DNA from: Verrucomicrobiota bacterium
Lineage (GTDB): Bacteria > Verrucomicrobiota > Verrucomicrobiia > Verrucomicrobiales > Verrucomicrobiaceae
Reading direction: 5' to 3'
DNA length: 33,730 nt
Assembly (NCBI GenBank): GCA_021413535.1
Contig: JAIOQF010000241.1
Span: 1 to 33,730, forward strand
Shown: in pieces, positions 16,512 to 23,950 of the stretch
Layout: each line of letters starts with the position of its first letter
How positions within the stretch are numbered: the stretch's first letter is position 1
Notes under the pieces: model-generated
The model's input: only the letters and a program-made list of their open reading frames with translations
Database searches by the model: none
What the model was told of the DNA's origin: nothing
Translations under genes and position numbers: made by a program

Positions 16512-16853
16512 TTACGCAGATTTATTCTCTTCCAGCGCCTGTTTCAAGGCCTGCCAGGGGAGCGTGGCGCATTTCACGCGCATGGGAAACTTGCGGACGC
16601 CGACCAAAACCTGGAGATCGCCGAGCTTGTCATCGAGGTCTTTTGGCTCCTCACGCGCGGTGAGCATGTCATGCAGACTGGTCCACAACGACTCAGCATT
16701 CGCGCGCGGTTTGTTCTTGATCTTCTGCGTCATCATCGACGCCGAGGCCATGCAAAGGGAGCAGCCATTGCCTGCATCCGGCATTTCGCCGAAGTTGCGC
16801 GGGCGGCGGCAGTGGTCGAGGACCACCTCCTTGTAAAGTTCATCAAGATCCAC
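16512..16853 (-). CDS. sufU: SufU-like Fe-S assembly protein with an internal gap
   Basis: Sulfur acceptor or scaffold partner of SufS in Fe-S cluster assembly. The protein is 113 aa, against about 140-150 aa for the family. The start (LYKEVVLDHCRRPRNFGEMPDA) and the second half (GCSLCMASASMMTQKIKNK, then LGDLQVLVGVRKFPMRVKCATLPW) match SufU well. About 30 residues between them are absent: the segment that normally carries N-P-x-C-G-D, which supplies one Cys and the Asp of the zinc/sulfur site. C31 and C95 remain. The join is in frame (PDAGNGCSL). The start overlaps the sufS stop by 11 nt, indicating coupling. Whether it is still functional is uncertain. Confidence 0.85.
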   Translation of the reverse strand: MDLDELYKEVVLDHCRRPRNFGEMPDAGNGCSLCMASASMMTQKIKNKPRANAESLWTSLHDMLTAREEPKDLDDKLGDLQVLVGVRKFPMRVKCATLPWQALKQALEENKSA

Positions 16854-18087
16854 GGCTGAAGTATTGTTGGATTTCCAAAAGGATTACGATCATGCGGTCG
16901 ATCTCGTCCATCGTGTTGTAAAAATAAAAGCTGGCCCGGGCGGTCGAGTTCACATTGAGCTTGCGCATCAGCGGCTGATTGCAGTGATGACCGCCACGTA
17001 GCGCCAGCCCCCGATGATCCGCCAGTGTGACCACATCATGCGCATGAACTTCCGGCAATACAAAACTCACCAGCCCGGAGCGACCACTGTGCGGTCCGAA
17101 CGCACGGAGATGCGGAATCTCCTTCAACCGCTGATAAGCGTAAGCCGCGAGCTCCTGATCATGAGCGAAGATTTTATCGCGACCTATGGCATCGAGATAA
17201 TCCATGGCCGTATGCAGTGCAATCGGTCCCGAGATGTCCGGCGTGCCTGCTTCAAACTTGTGCGGCAGCGTGTTCCAGCGCGACTCAAAAAAATCTACGC
17301 TGGAGATCATGTCGCCACCGCCCTGCCAGGGCGGCATTTTTTCGAGCAGTTCTTCGCGGCCCCAGAGCACACCGATGCCCGTAGGACCGCACATCTTGTG
17401 ACCGGAGAATACGAGGAAGTCGCAGCCGATGTCCTGCACATCGACCGGCATATGGCCGATGCTCTGTGCTGCATCCACCAGCGTCGTGATGCCGAGTGCG
17501 CGCGCTTTCGCACAGAGTTCCTTCGCGGGATTCACCGTGCCCAGCGTGTTCGATGCCTGCGTGAACGCGAACAGCTTCACCTGCGGCGTGAACAGCTTGT
17601 CGAGCGCCTCAAAATCGAGCTGTCCCTCATCGCCCGTCACGGGCACGTAGGCGAGTTTGGCGCCCGTGCGCTTCGCGATGAGCTGCCAGGGCACGATGTT
17701 GCTATGATGCTCCATCTCCGTGAGCAGGATGATGTCGCCTTCCTTTAAGTTCGCCATGCCCCATGTATTCGCCACCAGATTGATGGACTCGGTGGTGCCA
17801 CGGGTGAAGATGATCTCGCAAGATTTCCCGGCGTTGATAAAATTCGCGGTGCGTTCGCGTGCGCCCTCGTAGCCGTTCGTCGCGCGCATGCTCAGCTCGT
17901 GAATGCCGCGGTGCACGTTGGCGTTGTCGCGTTCGTAGTAGTGCATTAGCGCATCCAGCACCGCGCGCGGTTTTTGCGAAGTCGCGGCGTTGTCGAAATA
18001 GATCAGCGGTTTTCCGTGGACCTCCTGATGGAGAATCGGGAAGTCCTGGCGGATGACTGACCAGTCAGGCTGAGATGAGGCGGGCAC
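16843..18087 (-). CDS. sufS: Cysteine desulfurase SufS
   Basis: PLP enzyme that takes sulfur from cysteine to form a persulfide for Fe-S cluster assembly. The protein is 414 aa, full family length. The PLP lysine is K231 (FSGHKMCGPTGIG), H127/H128 lie in EMEHHSN and D205 in LVDAAQSIGH. The active-site cysteine is C369 within RGGHHCNQPL, the SufS-type loop. The family opening block with YFDNAATSQKP is present. Start: the frame opens with GTG at 18087; no ATG lies before the conserved DFPILHQ block. The gene overlaps sufU by 11 nt. Upstream is a 117-nt gap and then the methyltransferase, so sufS may have its own promoter. Confidence 0.95.
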   Translation of the reverse strand: MPASSQPDWSVIRQDFPILHQEVHGKPLIYFDNAATSQKPRAVLDALMHYYERDNANVHRGIHELSMRATNGYEGARERTANFINAGKSCEIIFTRGTTESINLVANTWGMANLKEGDIILLTEMEHHSNIVPWQLIAKRTGAKLAYVPVTGDEGQLDFEALDKLFTPQVKLFAFTQASNTLGTVNPAKELCAKARALGITTLVDAAQSIGHMPVDVQDIGCDFLVFSGHKMCGPTGIGVLWGREELLEKMPPWQGGGDMISSVDFFESRWNTLPHKFEAGTPDISGPIALHTAMDYLDAIGRDKIFAHDQELAAYAYQRLKEIPHLRAFGPHSGRSGLVSFVLPEVHAHDVVTLADHRGLALRGGHHCNQPLMRKLNVNSTARASFYFYNTMDEIDRMIVILLEIQQYFSRGS

Positions 18088-18204
18088 TCGGGGTGAAAGC
18101 TGGGTGATATTTGGCAGAGGGGTCGATAACTAAGCAGTCGCAGCGCCGCATCTCAAGTGAGTTCGGCGGACGGTTGCTCCGTCAGCGAATCAGCCGATTT
18201 GCGA

Positions 18205-19230
18205 TTAGGGTGCCGTTTTACCGAACGGCAATTGAGATGTGAGCTTGGCCTGGCTCTTCAACTGCTTGATCAGGTCAGCCCGTTCATAGGCTATTTGTTG
18301 AACTTTTTGAAGTTTCGAAAGTCGCTCTGCGGCCATCTTCTGATAAAAAGCGACGCGTTCAATGAGGGTTGCCTGGCCTTCGAGACAGGGTGTCAGGCTG
18401 TCCGAAGATGAGCTGGATACCGGCGTCTGGTTTCTCGTCAAGACGGCACCGATGGCGAGGTATTCACGATGCGCTGTTTCTCTTCCGTCATGCTCCTGGC
18501 TGGCGGACCAGAAATTGTGAAGCTGATCCCATGTGAGATCCATGAAGGATTGCGGAGCCTCTGTGGGGCAATCGTCGAACCATGACATCAGTTCCCGCAG
18601 AAGTTGTAGCAGAGATTCCGGTTCAAAGGGCTCTTCATAACGCCTCAATTCGGACGGCCACGGGTCTTCTCCGACATGCAGATCTCGGCGCGGGGCAACA
18701 TCAAACGTGATGATCAATCGAGCGCCGGGTTTGAGAACGCGGGCCATCTCGCGAAGTGCGAGCCGGTCGTTGCCGGGGACCATGTGCTCGAGCACGGACA
18801 CGCAGGTGATCACATCAAATGAAGCATCGGAAAAAGGAAGAAGTTCGCAACGACCGTGGAGGTAGGAGACGTCCGAGCCGTATTTCTGGTTGAGTCCGTT
18901 GATGCTCAGGAACTGGATGGTTTCCGCCAGTGGATCGAGGGCGACGACCTCATGCCCGCGGCATGACATCCAGTTGCAGAGTGGAACCACTCCACAGCCC
19001 ACGTCCAGCACTCGCAAGGGCGTATGATCTGCGTCAAGATTGGCGAATGCCTGGGTGACGAAGCCATATTCGAGTTTCCGAATCGCCCAGCGGCAGACGA
19101 CGGTATATTGCAGAAATGCGGGATGGCGGTTCTCCTGCCCTTGAGCGATCATGACATCAACAAACTGAAAAAAATCCCGAGTCGCCGGATTCACGGGCAG
19201 CTTTGGATCGAAGTGAGCGAACAATTCCAT
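18205..19230 (-). CDS. Class I SAM-dependent methyltransferase
   Basis: A 341-aa protein with a Rossmann-type methyltransferase core: motif I VLDVGCG at 74-80, acidic D99 at the end of strand 2 (VVALDP), a mid-domain block with ELLPFSDASFDVITCVSVLEH at about 129-149 and a post-motif ARVLKPGARLIITFD. This is the Methyltransf_11 type, which acts on small molecules or lipid/quinone precursors. The C-terminal 80 residues are helical and charged, after a Ser-rich stretch (SSSSSDSLT). ATG 19230 is chosen; a GTG at 19248 would add six residues. It lies about 20 nt downstream of the P-loop protein gene and 117 nt before sufS. Substrate unknown. Confidence 0.8.
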   Translation of the reverse strand: MELFAHFDPKLPVNPATRDFFQFVDVMIAQGQENRHPAFLQYTVVCRWAIRKLEYGFVTQAFANLDADHTPLRVLDVGCGVVPLCNWMSCRGHEVVALDPLAETIQFLSINGLNQKYGSDVSYLHGRCELLPFSDASFDVITCVSVLEHMVPGNDRLALREMARVLKPGARLIITFDVAPRRDLHVGEDPWPSELRRYEEPFEPESLLQLLRELMSWFDDCPTEAPQSFMDLTWDQLHNFWSASQEHDGRETAHREYLAIGAVLTRNQTPVSSSSSDSLTPCLEGQATLIERVAFYQKMAAERLSKLQKVQQIAYERADLIKQLKSQAKLTSQLPFGKTAP

Positions 19231-19251
19231 GATCACATTCAGTGACACCGT

Positions 19252-19866
19252 CTATGGTCTTTCTTGACGGACGCGGCGGGAGTTCTCAGCGAGCGCGTCT
19301 GTCTGCCCGGATCCATGCGCCTTCACGGCTTGCAAAAACTGATGGATCTGCGCCGGGGAACGCAGGTGAATCACTTGTTTGCGATCACGCACGGCGTCGA
19401 GTTGTTTCAGCAGTTGCGGACGCGCCAGCTTGTGAGTGAACCAGATGGTCTTGAGCAGCGGAATGGTCATGCGGAACATCGGACAATTTTTCGGAAGATC
19501 GGGCCGAGGGCGGAACAGGTCGCGGAATTGTCGTTTGATGGCCCACGCGTAGTGAATCGCAAGTGCATGATCCAGAAATACAATCGAGTCCGCTCGCTCG
19601 AATTCTTCCTCAATAAAATCCCAGGTGCCGAAGCCATCCACGATCCAGCGGTCGCCCTGAAGCCAGCCGCGGCTGATGCGCGCGACTTCATCAGCCGGAA
19701 CCGGAGCCCAGCCTTCGCGCCACATGATGCTGTCGAGCGAATAGACTGGAAGCCTGAGTAAGGAACCGAGCTTGCCGCACAGCGTCGATTTTCCAGCGCC
19801 AGCATTACCGATGACGGCGAGCCGCTGGAGACGATCAAAATCGACTGTGGGCTGGGCGACGAACAT
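19252..19866 (-). CDS. P-loop NTPase, small kinase-like (topology modulation/FlaR type)
   Basis: A 204-aa protein with Walker A GNAGAGKST at 20-28 and a lid-like region rich in Arg and Phe (AIKRQFRDLFRPRPDLP). It resembles the adenylate-kinase-like proteins annotated as DNA topology modulation protein (FlaR): an N-terminal strand of the type RLAVIGNAGAGKSTL, then LDSIMWREGW and a WIVDGFGTWDF block. True substrates of this family are unclear. ATG 19866 is chosen; the longer frame to 20037 would run into the radical SAM gene. It lies 65 nt after the radical SAM stop. Confidence 0.7.
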   Translation of the reverse strand: MFVAQPTVDFDRLQRLAVIGNAGAGKSTLCGKLGSLLRLPVYSLDSIMWREGWAPVPADEVARISRGWLQGDRWIVDGFGTWDFIEEEFERADSIVFLDHALAIHYAWAIKRQFRDLFRPRPDLPKNCPMFRMTIPLLKTIWFTHKLARPQLLKQLDAVRDRKQVIHLRSPAQIHQFLQAVKAHGSGQTDALAENSRRVRQERP

Positions 19867-19931
19867 GATGGGGTGATGATCTTGTGAAATGAGTATTCCG
19901 CAGCACACGGAATAATTATATTGAACTACAA

Positions 19932-21140
19932 TCAGCGGGTTGCGTCTGTCTGATACACTCCGAAGTCCTGATAAAAGAACCGCTTGGCCAGCCAATACAT
20001 CCAGTGCTTCTCGCCGATGTTCTCTTCTTTGATCCACTGGCTACCGCGCGGGGTCATGCTTTCGAGCTCGGCCATCGCGGTCTGGCGCTGGGTGGTGTCA
20101 CGCGCACCGTGTTTTTCGGCGAGCTGTTTCACGAGGTCGGGGCGCTCTAGAACAATGCAGCCACGAGTATGCTGCGCGGCGGTCTCGCGGAAGTCTTTCA
20201 AGAACGCGCTGCTGGTGAAAGCCTCATAGACACCGCGTGAGTCCTTGATGTTCTCCGTGGCGAACTGAATGATCGGGCAGGGCTCAATGGCACCGCCGGG
20301 GCTGACGTGATGGCTGATGCCGGTGGCCATGGGACAGAGCGAATGTCCGTCGTGTCCGTAGTAAGCATCGACGATGGCGATGGGCTTGCGCGCGCGTTGC
20401 GTGACAATGAACCGGCGCACTTTTTTAATTTGCTCCGGCTTCAGGGCGAGTTCCGCGCTGATCTTCGGGCCCACGGGGCGGTAGGTGTGATACCAAGTGT
20501 AGTGGACGCCCATGGCGATCAGCCTGTCGAGCCACGCTTCGTTGAGCAGGTCGTCGATGTTCGTTTTGCAGAGGCTGGTAGCCACGCCGGTGAGCAGTTT
20601 TTGCTCCAGGCAGTTCTGCAAGCCGCGCAAGGTGCGATTGAGCACATCTTTATTTCCACGGCGTTCATCGCTCACGGTGCTGGTGCCCTCGATGCTGACC
20701 AGCGGCGTGGCGTTGCCGAGCTGACGCAAAGCCTTCGCGGTCTTTTCCGTGATGAGCTGACCGTTGGTGAAAATTTGGAAATAAGAATCCGGATGCTGCG
20801 CAAGGAAGTCGAGCAGTTCGGGGTGCATGAAAGGTTCGCCGCCGAGGATGCCAAAGAAGCTGTTCCCGTGTTCCCGCGCGTCGTTCACGGTGCGATTGAG
20901 CGTGTTGAGATCGATGGCGTTGCGCGGCGCCTCCACGTCCACCCAGCAGCCCTGACAGCGGAGATTGCAGGAATTTAGAATGCTGATGTAGAGGAAGGGC
21001 GGGAAGTGAATGCCCTGCTTCATCCGCTTTTTATAGAGCATGACCGAGCGCGCGCCTTTAAAGCCGAAGTTCCACGCGACTTTCGCGAGGCAGTTCGGAG
21101 CCACGGTGGTGGCGATGCGGCTGGCGAGGGAGAAGATCAT
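19932..21140 (-). CDS. Radical SAM enzyme with C-terminal Cys cluster
   Basis: A 402-aa radical SAM protein. The cluster-binding motif is C58-x3-C62-x2-C65 (SCNLRCQGCW), followed by GGEPFMHPELL at 100-110 (the SAM-binding GGE), and IFTNGQLI. A C-terminal region with C269 (SLCPM), C288 (GGAIEPCPI) and C328 (RGCIV) resembles the SPASM/Twitch type with an auxiliary cluster. The N-terminal 45 residues are basic and partly hydrophobic. Function cannot be assigned; the family fold is that of MoaA/HpnH-type enzymes. ATG 21140 is chosen because the longer frame to 21218 would translate an inverted repeat. Its neighbours (lipoyl-carrier-like protein, ferredoxin, SufS, DUF116-prenyl synthase) suggest work on an isoprenoid or lipoyl-bound intermediate; this is inference. 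Confidence 0.85.
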   Translation of the reverse strand: MIFSLASRIATTVAPNCLAKVAWNFGFKGARSVMLYKKRMKQGIHFPPFLYISILNSCNLRCQGCWVDVEAPRNAIDLNTLNRTVNDAREHGNSFFGILGGEPFMHPELLDFLAQHPDSYFQIFTNGQLITEKTAKALRQLGNATPLVSIEGTSTVSDERRGNKDVLNRTLRGLQNCLEQKLLTGVATSLCKTNIDDLLNEAWLDRLIAMGVHYTWYHTYRPVGPKISAELALKPEQIKKVRRFIVTQRARKPIAIVDAYYGHDGHSLCPMATGISHHVSPGGAIEPCPIIQFATENIKDSRGVYEAFTSSAFLKDFRETAAQHTRGCIVLERPDLVKQLAEKHGARDTTQRQTAMAELESMTPRGSQWIKEENIGEKHWMYWLAKRFFYQDFGVYQTDATR

Positions 21141-21156
21141 GGGCGGCAACTTAGTC

Positions 21157-21221
21157 CGCGTGTCCTCACGCGGCAAGGCTCGGAACACCGCTTCGCGGAA
21201 CGTCGCGTGAGGATACACGGG
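21157..21221. repeat. Imperfect inverted repeat between radical SAM and GcvH-like genes
   Basis: The left arm at about 21157-21172 (CCGCGTGTCCTCACGCG-like) and the right arm at about 21204-21221 are reverse complements with a 2-nt bulge (GTGT-CCTCACGCG against GTGTATCCTCACGCG). The inner part contains two copies of CGGAAC around CCGCTTCGC. It fills most of the gap between the radical SAM start and the GcvH-like stop. Size and layout fit a REP/MITE-like interspersed element. It may be transcribed as a hairpin. Confidence 0.6.
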
Positions 21222-21683
21222 CTAGTCCCCATATCCCGCATCCTGCATCTTTTGAATCGTTTCCTGCAGCAATTTCACATAGCCGTGCACATCCATTGAG
21301 TCCTCCTCTGGTTCACCACGTGCTGAGTAGAGCCAGCCGATTTCGTATGGATCGCTCTTCACGATGCAGGCATCCACCCGTAGTGCATCGTTCATGCCGG
21401 CGAAGGTTCCATTCATGACACAGAGCACATCGCTCGCGGCCTTGAAGCCCTCGACGTGGCCGATGGCTTCTCCCGGCGTGATGAGACCTCCGAGTTCCGG
21501 TTTGAACTGCGCCTCGACCAGTTCGCCCAACATGCGCGTGGCGAATTTCGTGAAGCCCACGCGCCAAAGACCGGGCTCACCCTCGACTTGCGCCATCCAG
21601 TAGTGGCTGCGCGAGTAGCGATACGAATCGGGGAAGCGCGCGGAGAAGCGGGCGTGCTTGAAGCGGATAAAATTGAGCGGCAT
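21222..21683 (-). CDS. GcvH-like lipoyl-carrier protein
   Basis: A 153-aa protein of the glycine cleavage H fold. The pattern is clear: HYWMAQVEGEPGLWRVGFTKFATRMLGELV at 27-56, then GLITPGEAIGHVEGFKAASDVLCVMNGTFAGMN, then PYEIGWLYSA at 112-121. Lysine 81 within EGFKAAS is in the position that receives lipoyl in GcvH (normally ESVKA). No gcvP, gcvT or lipoyl synthase gene is nearby, so this is probably a dedicated carrier rather than part of glycine cleavage. Start ATG 21683 is preceded directly by seven 7-nt repeat units; a TTG at 21701 is not used. The stop lies beside the inverted repeat. Confidence 0.75.
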   Translation of the reverse strand: MPLNFIRFKHARFSARFPDSYRYSRSHYWMAQVEGEPGLWRVGFTKFATRMLGELVEAQFKPELGGLITPGEAIGHVEGFKAASDVLCVMNGTFAGMNDALRVDACIVKSDPYEIGWLYSARGEPEEDSMDVHGYVKLLQETIQKMQDAGYGD

Positions 21684-21732
21684 GAAAGCCGTGAGGTTCA
21701 AGGGTCAAGCTTCAAGCTTCAAGGTGAAAGTG
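21684..21732 (-). repeat. Period-7 repeat at the start of the GcvH-like gene
   Basis: Seven 7-nt units run up to the ATG. On the coding strand position 3 is C and position 4 is T in all seven units; two neighbouring units are identical (AGCTTGA) and two more differ only in the first two bases. No Shine-Dalgarno is present. The repeat continues to the start codon with no gap. Confidence 0.7.
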
Positions 21733-21784
21733 CGATGTGAGTTTCGATTGACGGCGGGGACAACAACTGTTTTAGCAAGGGCGC

Positions 21785-22312
21785 ATGACTTCTCCGAAAC
21801 TACTCATGATGACCGCGGCTTTAGGCGCAATGCTTTTGTCCGCCTGCCAGACTCCACCATCACCCGCACCGGGCACGCGGGTAAACTGGCCGGGCGTTCC
21901 GTTCAAGGAAGTGCGCGCCTACTGTTATGATTACACGGCGGAAGCGCGGTCGTCGTTCTGGGCGCAAGGCCGGATGCACCAGGGCGTGATGGATCCAAAG
22001 GGCGTGAAGCTCTCGCCGGCGCAGGTGCAACGTTTGCTGGCGGACATCACAGTCTCGCAACCGGCTGCGACGCGCACGAACTGCTACAAGCCGCATCATG
22101 CGTTCATGTTCTTCGATGCGAAAGGCCAGGTCGTTGCAGTTTTTGAAATGTGCTTCGGCTGCAACCAGTTTGTCGCCACGCCCGGCGGACTTCCAGAATA
22201 CATCGACTACAAGAAACTCTACCAGCTCACGCACGATCTTGGACTGCCGCTTGGCACTGGCAATGAATTCTACACCCAAGCCTGTCGTGGCGGGGTAAAA
22301 GATCGCCGCTAA
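21785..22312 (+). CDS. Putative lipoprotein with Cys-x-x-Cys motif
   Basis: A 175-aa protein with a signal peptide and lipobox LLSAC (Cys21). The mature part includes NCYKPHHAFMFFDAKGQVV and EMCFGCNQFVATPGG, a Cys/His-rich pair seen in a family of secreted bacterial proteins of unknown role. CFGC might bind metal or be redox-active. It is transcribed away from the GcvH-like gene, and its stop is followed at once by the heptad repeat and ridA. Function unknown. Confidence 0.65.
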   Translation: MTSPKLLMMTAALGAMLLSACQTPPSPAPGTRVNWPGVPFKEVRAYCYDYTAEARSSFWAQGRMHQGVMDPKGVKLSPAQVQRLLADITVSQPAATRTNCYKPHHAFMFFDAKGQVVAVFEMCFGCNQFVATPGGLPEYIDYKKLYQLTHDLGLPLGTGNEFYTQACRGGVKDRR

Positions 22313-22354
22313 TGAACATTCAACACTGAACTCTGAACATCGAACCCTGAACAA
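22313..22354 (+). repeat. Period-7 repeat in the ridA leader
   Basis: Six consecutive 7-nt units, the best of them TGAACAT (two exact copies) and the others one to three changes away (for example TCAACAC, CGAACCC). AAC is fixed at positions 3-5 in all six units. The run starts on the base after the upstream stop codon and ends 6 nt before the ridA ATG. There is no Shine-Dalgarno. Confidence 0.75.
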
Positions 22355-22360
22355 TTTTCC

Positions 22361-22738
22361 ATGCAAATCATCACCTCACCCAACGCTCCCGCCGCCATCG
22401 GCCCTTATTCACAAGCCATCCGCACCGGCAATCTCCTTTTCTGTTCCGGCCAGATTCCGATTAATCCTACATCCGGTAAAATCGAAGCCGAAGACGTGGA
22501 AGGCCAGGCGCGCCAAGTGCTGAAGAACATTGAAGCGTTGCTCAGCAGCGCCGGCCTCGGTGTGCACAATGTCGTTAAAGCCACCATGTTTCTGCAAGAC
22601 ATGGCTGACTTTCCCAAAGTGAACCCGATTTACGAAGCCGGTTTCGATGGACACAAGCCCGCACGTTCGACCATCCAAGTAGCCAGGCTGCCGCTCGGCG
22701 CGCTAGTCGAGATCGAAGTGATCGCGGAGTTTGTGTGA
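22361..22738 (+). CDS. ridA: RidA family deaminase
   Basis: A 125-aa member of the Rid/YjgF/YER057c/UK114 family, which hydrolyses reactive enamine/imine intermediates such as 2-aminoacrylate to 2-keto acids plus ammonia and protects PLP enzymes. Full-length pattern: APAAIGPYSQAI at 9-20, LFCSGQIPINPTSGKI, VVKATMFLQDMADFPKVN, and the substrate-binding block KPARSTIQVARLPLGALVEIEVIA with the key Arg in ARST and the Glu in EIEVIA. ATG 22361 fits homologue length. It may be co-transcribed with the lipoprotein, although the spacer is a 7-nt repeat. The gene is convergent with block 6; the 53-nt gap has no strong terminator. Confidence 0.95.
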   Translation: MQIITSPNAPAAIGPYSQAIRTGNLLFCSGQIPINPTSGKIEAEDVEGQARQVLKNIEALLSSAGLGVHNVVKATMFLQDMADFPKVNPIYEAGFDGHKPARSTIQVARLPLGALVEIEVIAEFV

Positions 22739-22791
22739 AGCGAAAGATGCTGAAATGTTAAACTGATCGGCATCAAGCTTCCGATAAATAA

Positions 22792-23898
22792 TCAGGGATG
22801 TTTTTCGTAGGCCTCCACATCGTAGATGTGACCGGAGCCCATCAATCTTGCTGGACGAAAATTCACAGATGCCAGAAGGGCATGCAGATTCTCCCGCCGG
22901 CGGTAAACAAATCTCTTGCCGAATAATTCCAAAATTCGCGTGCTGGAATCATCCTTGTAAGTATTCAAGATCAAGCTGGCGCGATCCGATGTCATTTCAT
23001 TCAGCTTTATCACCAGGTCGTGGGCCGTCACTGATTCAGCGGGAGTTTCCAGCCGGAGCCGCTGTTCGGATGTGGTGTAGGAACTGCCTTGGAAATATTC
23101 CAGAATGCCGATGGCAGTAACGACATCATAGCGTTTATGAGCATCCGTGACTCCTGGATCAATGCCGGCAAAAATATCCTCAGCCACTGCAGTGATGCCG
23201 CACTTCCAGTTGAAGCCCAGATTATTATCTTTGCTAGCGGCCAGCGTCTCCAGCAGGCGATTGGCTTTGTTGATGTTGGCCTGATCCCGATCGGTGATTC
23301 GGGCGGTGATCAACTCCGGATTGAATCCGTCCCGGATCAGTTTGTCGTAAACCAGCATCAGACTCAAGCCGGTGCCAGCGGCCACGGCCTTCAGCCGAAC
23401 GGGCTCTTTGCGCTCGAGCCACATCTTGGCCGACTCATAACAGGCCCGGGTTTCCCAGACGATTCTGGATTGCACGTCCCTGCTTTGCACTGAGTCAAAA
23501 AAAAGCCTGTCCCACAAGCCGCAGTTCTTTTTGATCTCGGGTGCCAGCATCATGTAGGGCCCGTTCATGGAGTCGCCTCCCTCCACTAATGCCGCGACTT
23601 CCGATCCTGATGAAGTGAGCAAGGATTTCGCATAAGGATGTCCCGACTGCTCCAGCAGCCGGTTGCTGAATTTGGTGGCTTCGCGACCTTCGGCATCATT
23701 ATGAATCGATGTCCGGGTGGTCCAATCCAAAACCCGATGGGAGATTCTGGCCAACGCTCGCTTGACCCGTCCCGCAGGCTGAACTTCGTCGCCATGAAAA
23801 ATTGCCTGACTCAGACTGGCCATGATCGCCGCTGACAACTTGGGATCGTCATTGGAATACAATGCGGCGACCGCATCCATGGGTTTCAGGTTATGCAT
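22792..23898 (-). CDS. Methyltransferase-like protein, last gene of the PKS operon
   Basis: A 368-aa protein. The C-terminal half fits a class I SAM-dependent methyltransferase: a glycine-rich loop AVAAGTG at 171-177, an acidic residue after strand 2 (TDRDQANI, D203), a block YDVVTAIGILEYF at 257-269 and a region with ASLILNTY that would be strand 5. Motif I is weak (no E/D-x-G-x-G), so binding of SAM is not certain. The first 150 residues are mostly helical. It starts at ATG 23898 with a good Shine-Dalgarno (AGGAG, 8 nt before the ATG), one of the few in this window, and lies 52 nt after the LolA-like stop. GC is lower than in the PKS gene. It might methylate the polyketide product, or a carboxyl or head group. 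Confidence 0.55.
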   Translation of the reverse strand: MHNLKPMDAVAALYSNDDPKLSAAIMASLSQAIFHGDEVQPAGRVKRALARISHRVLDWTTRTSIHNDAEGREATKFSNRLLEQSGHPYAKSLLTSSGSEVAALVEGGDSMNGPYMMLAPEIKKNCGLWDRLFFDSVQSRDVQSRIVWETRACYESAKMWLERKEPVRLKAVAAGTGLSLMLVYDKLIRDGFNPELITARITDRDQANINKANRLLETLAASKDNNLGFNWKCGITAVAEDIFAGIDPGVTDAHKRYDVVTAIGILEYFQGSSYTTSEQRLRLETPAESVTAHDLVIKLNEMTSDRASLILNTYKDDSSTRILELFGKRFVYRRRENLHALLASVNFRPARLMGSGHIYDVEAYEKHP

Positions 23899-23950
23899 TT
23901 TTCAATCTCCTAGCTGCTGCGGCCCCCAAGTGAAGGCACCTGAACGAGAG

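Noticed and set aside
18169..18230. Two short inverted repeats near the end of the methyltransferase gene as a terminator
   Set aside because: Stems of 5 and 7 bp without a following T-run; one lies inside the coding end.
21141..21218. N-terminal extension of the radical SAM enzyme
   Set aside because: The extra codons translate an inverted repeat and precede a good ATG at 21140.
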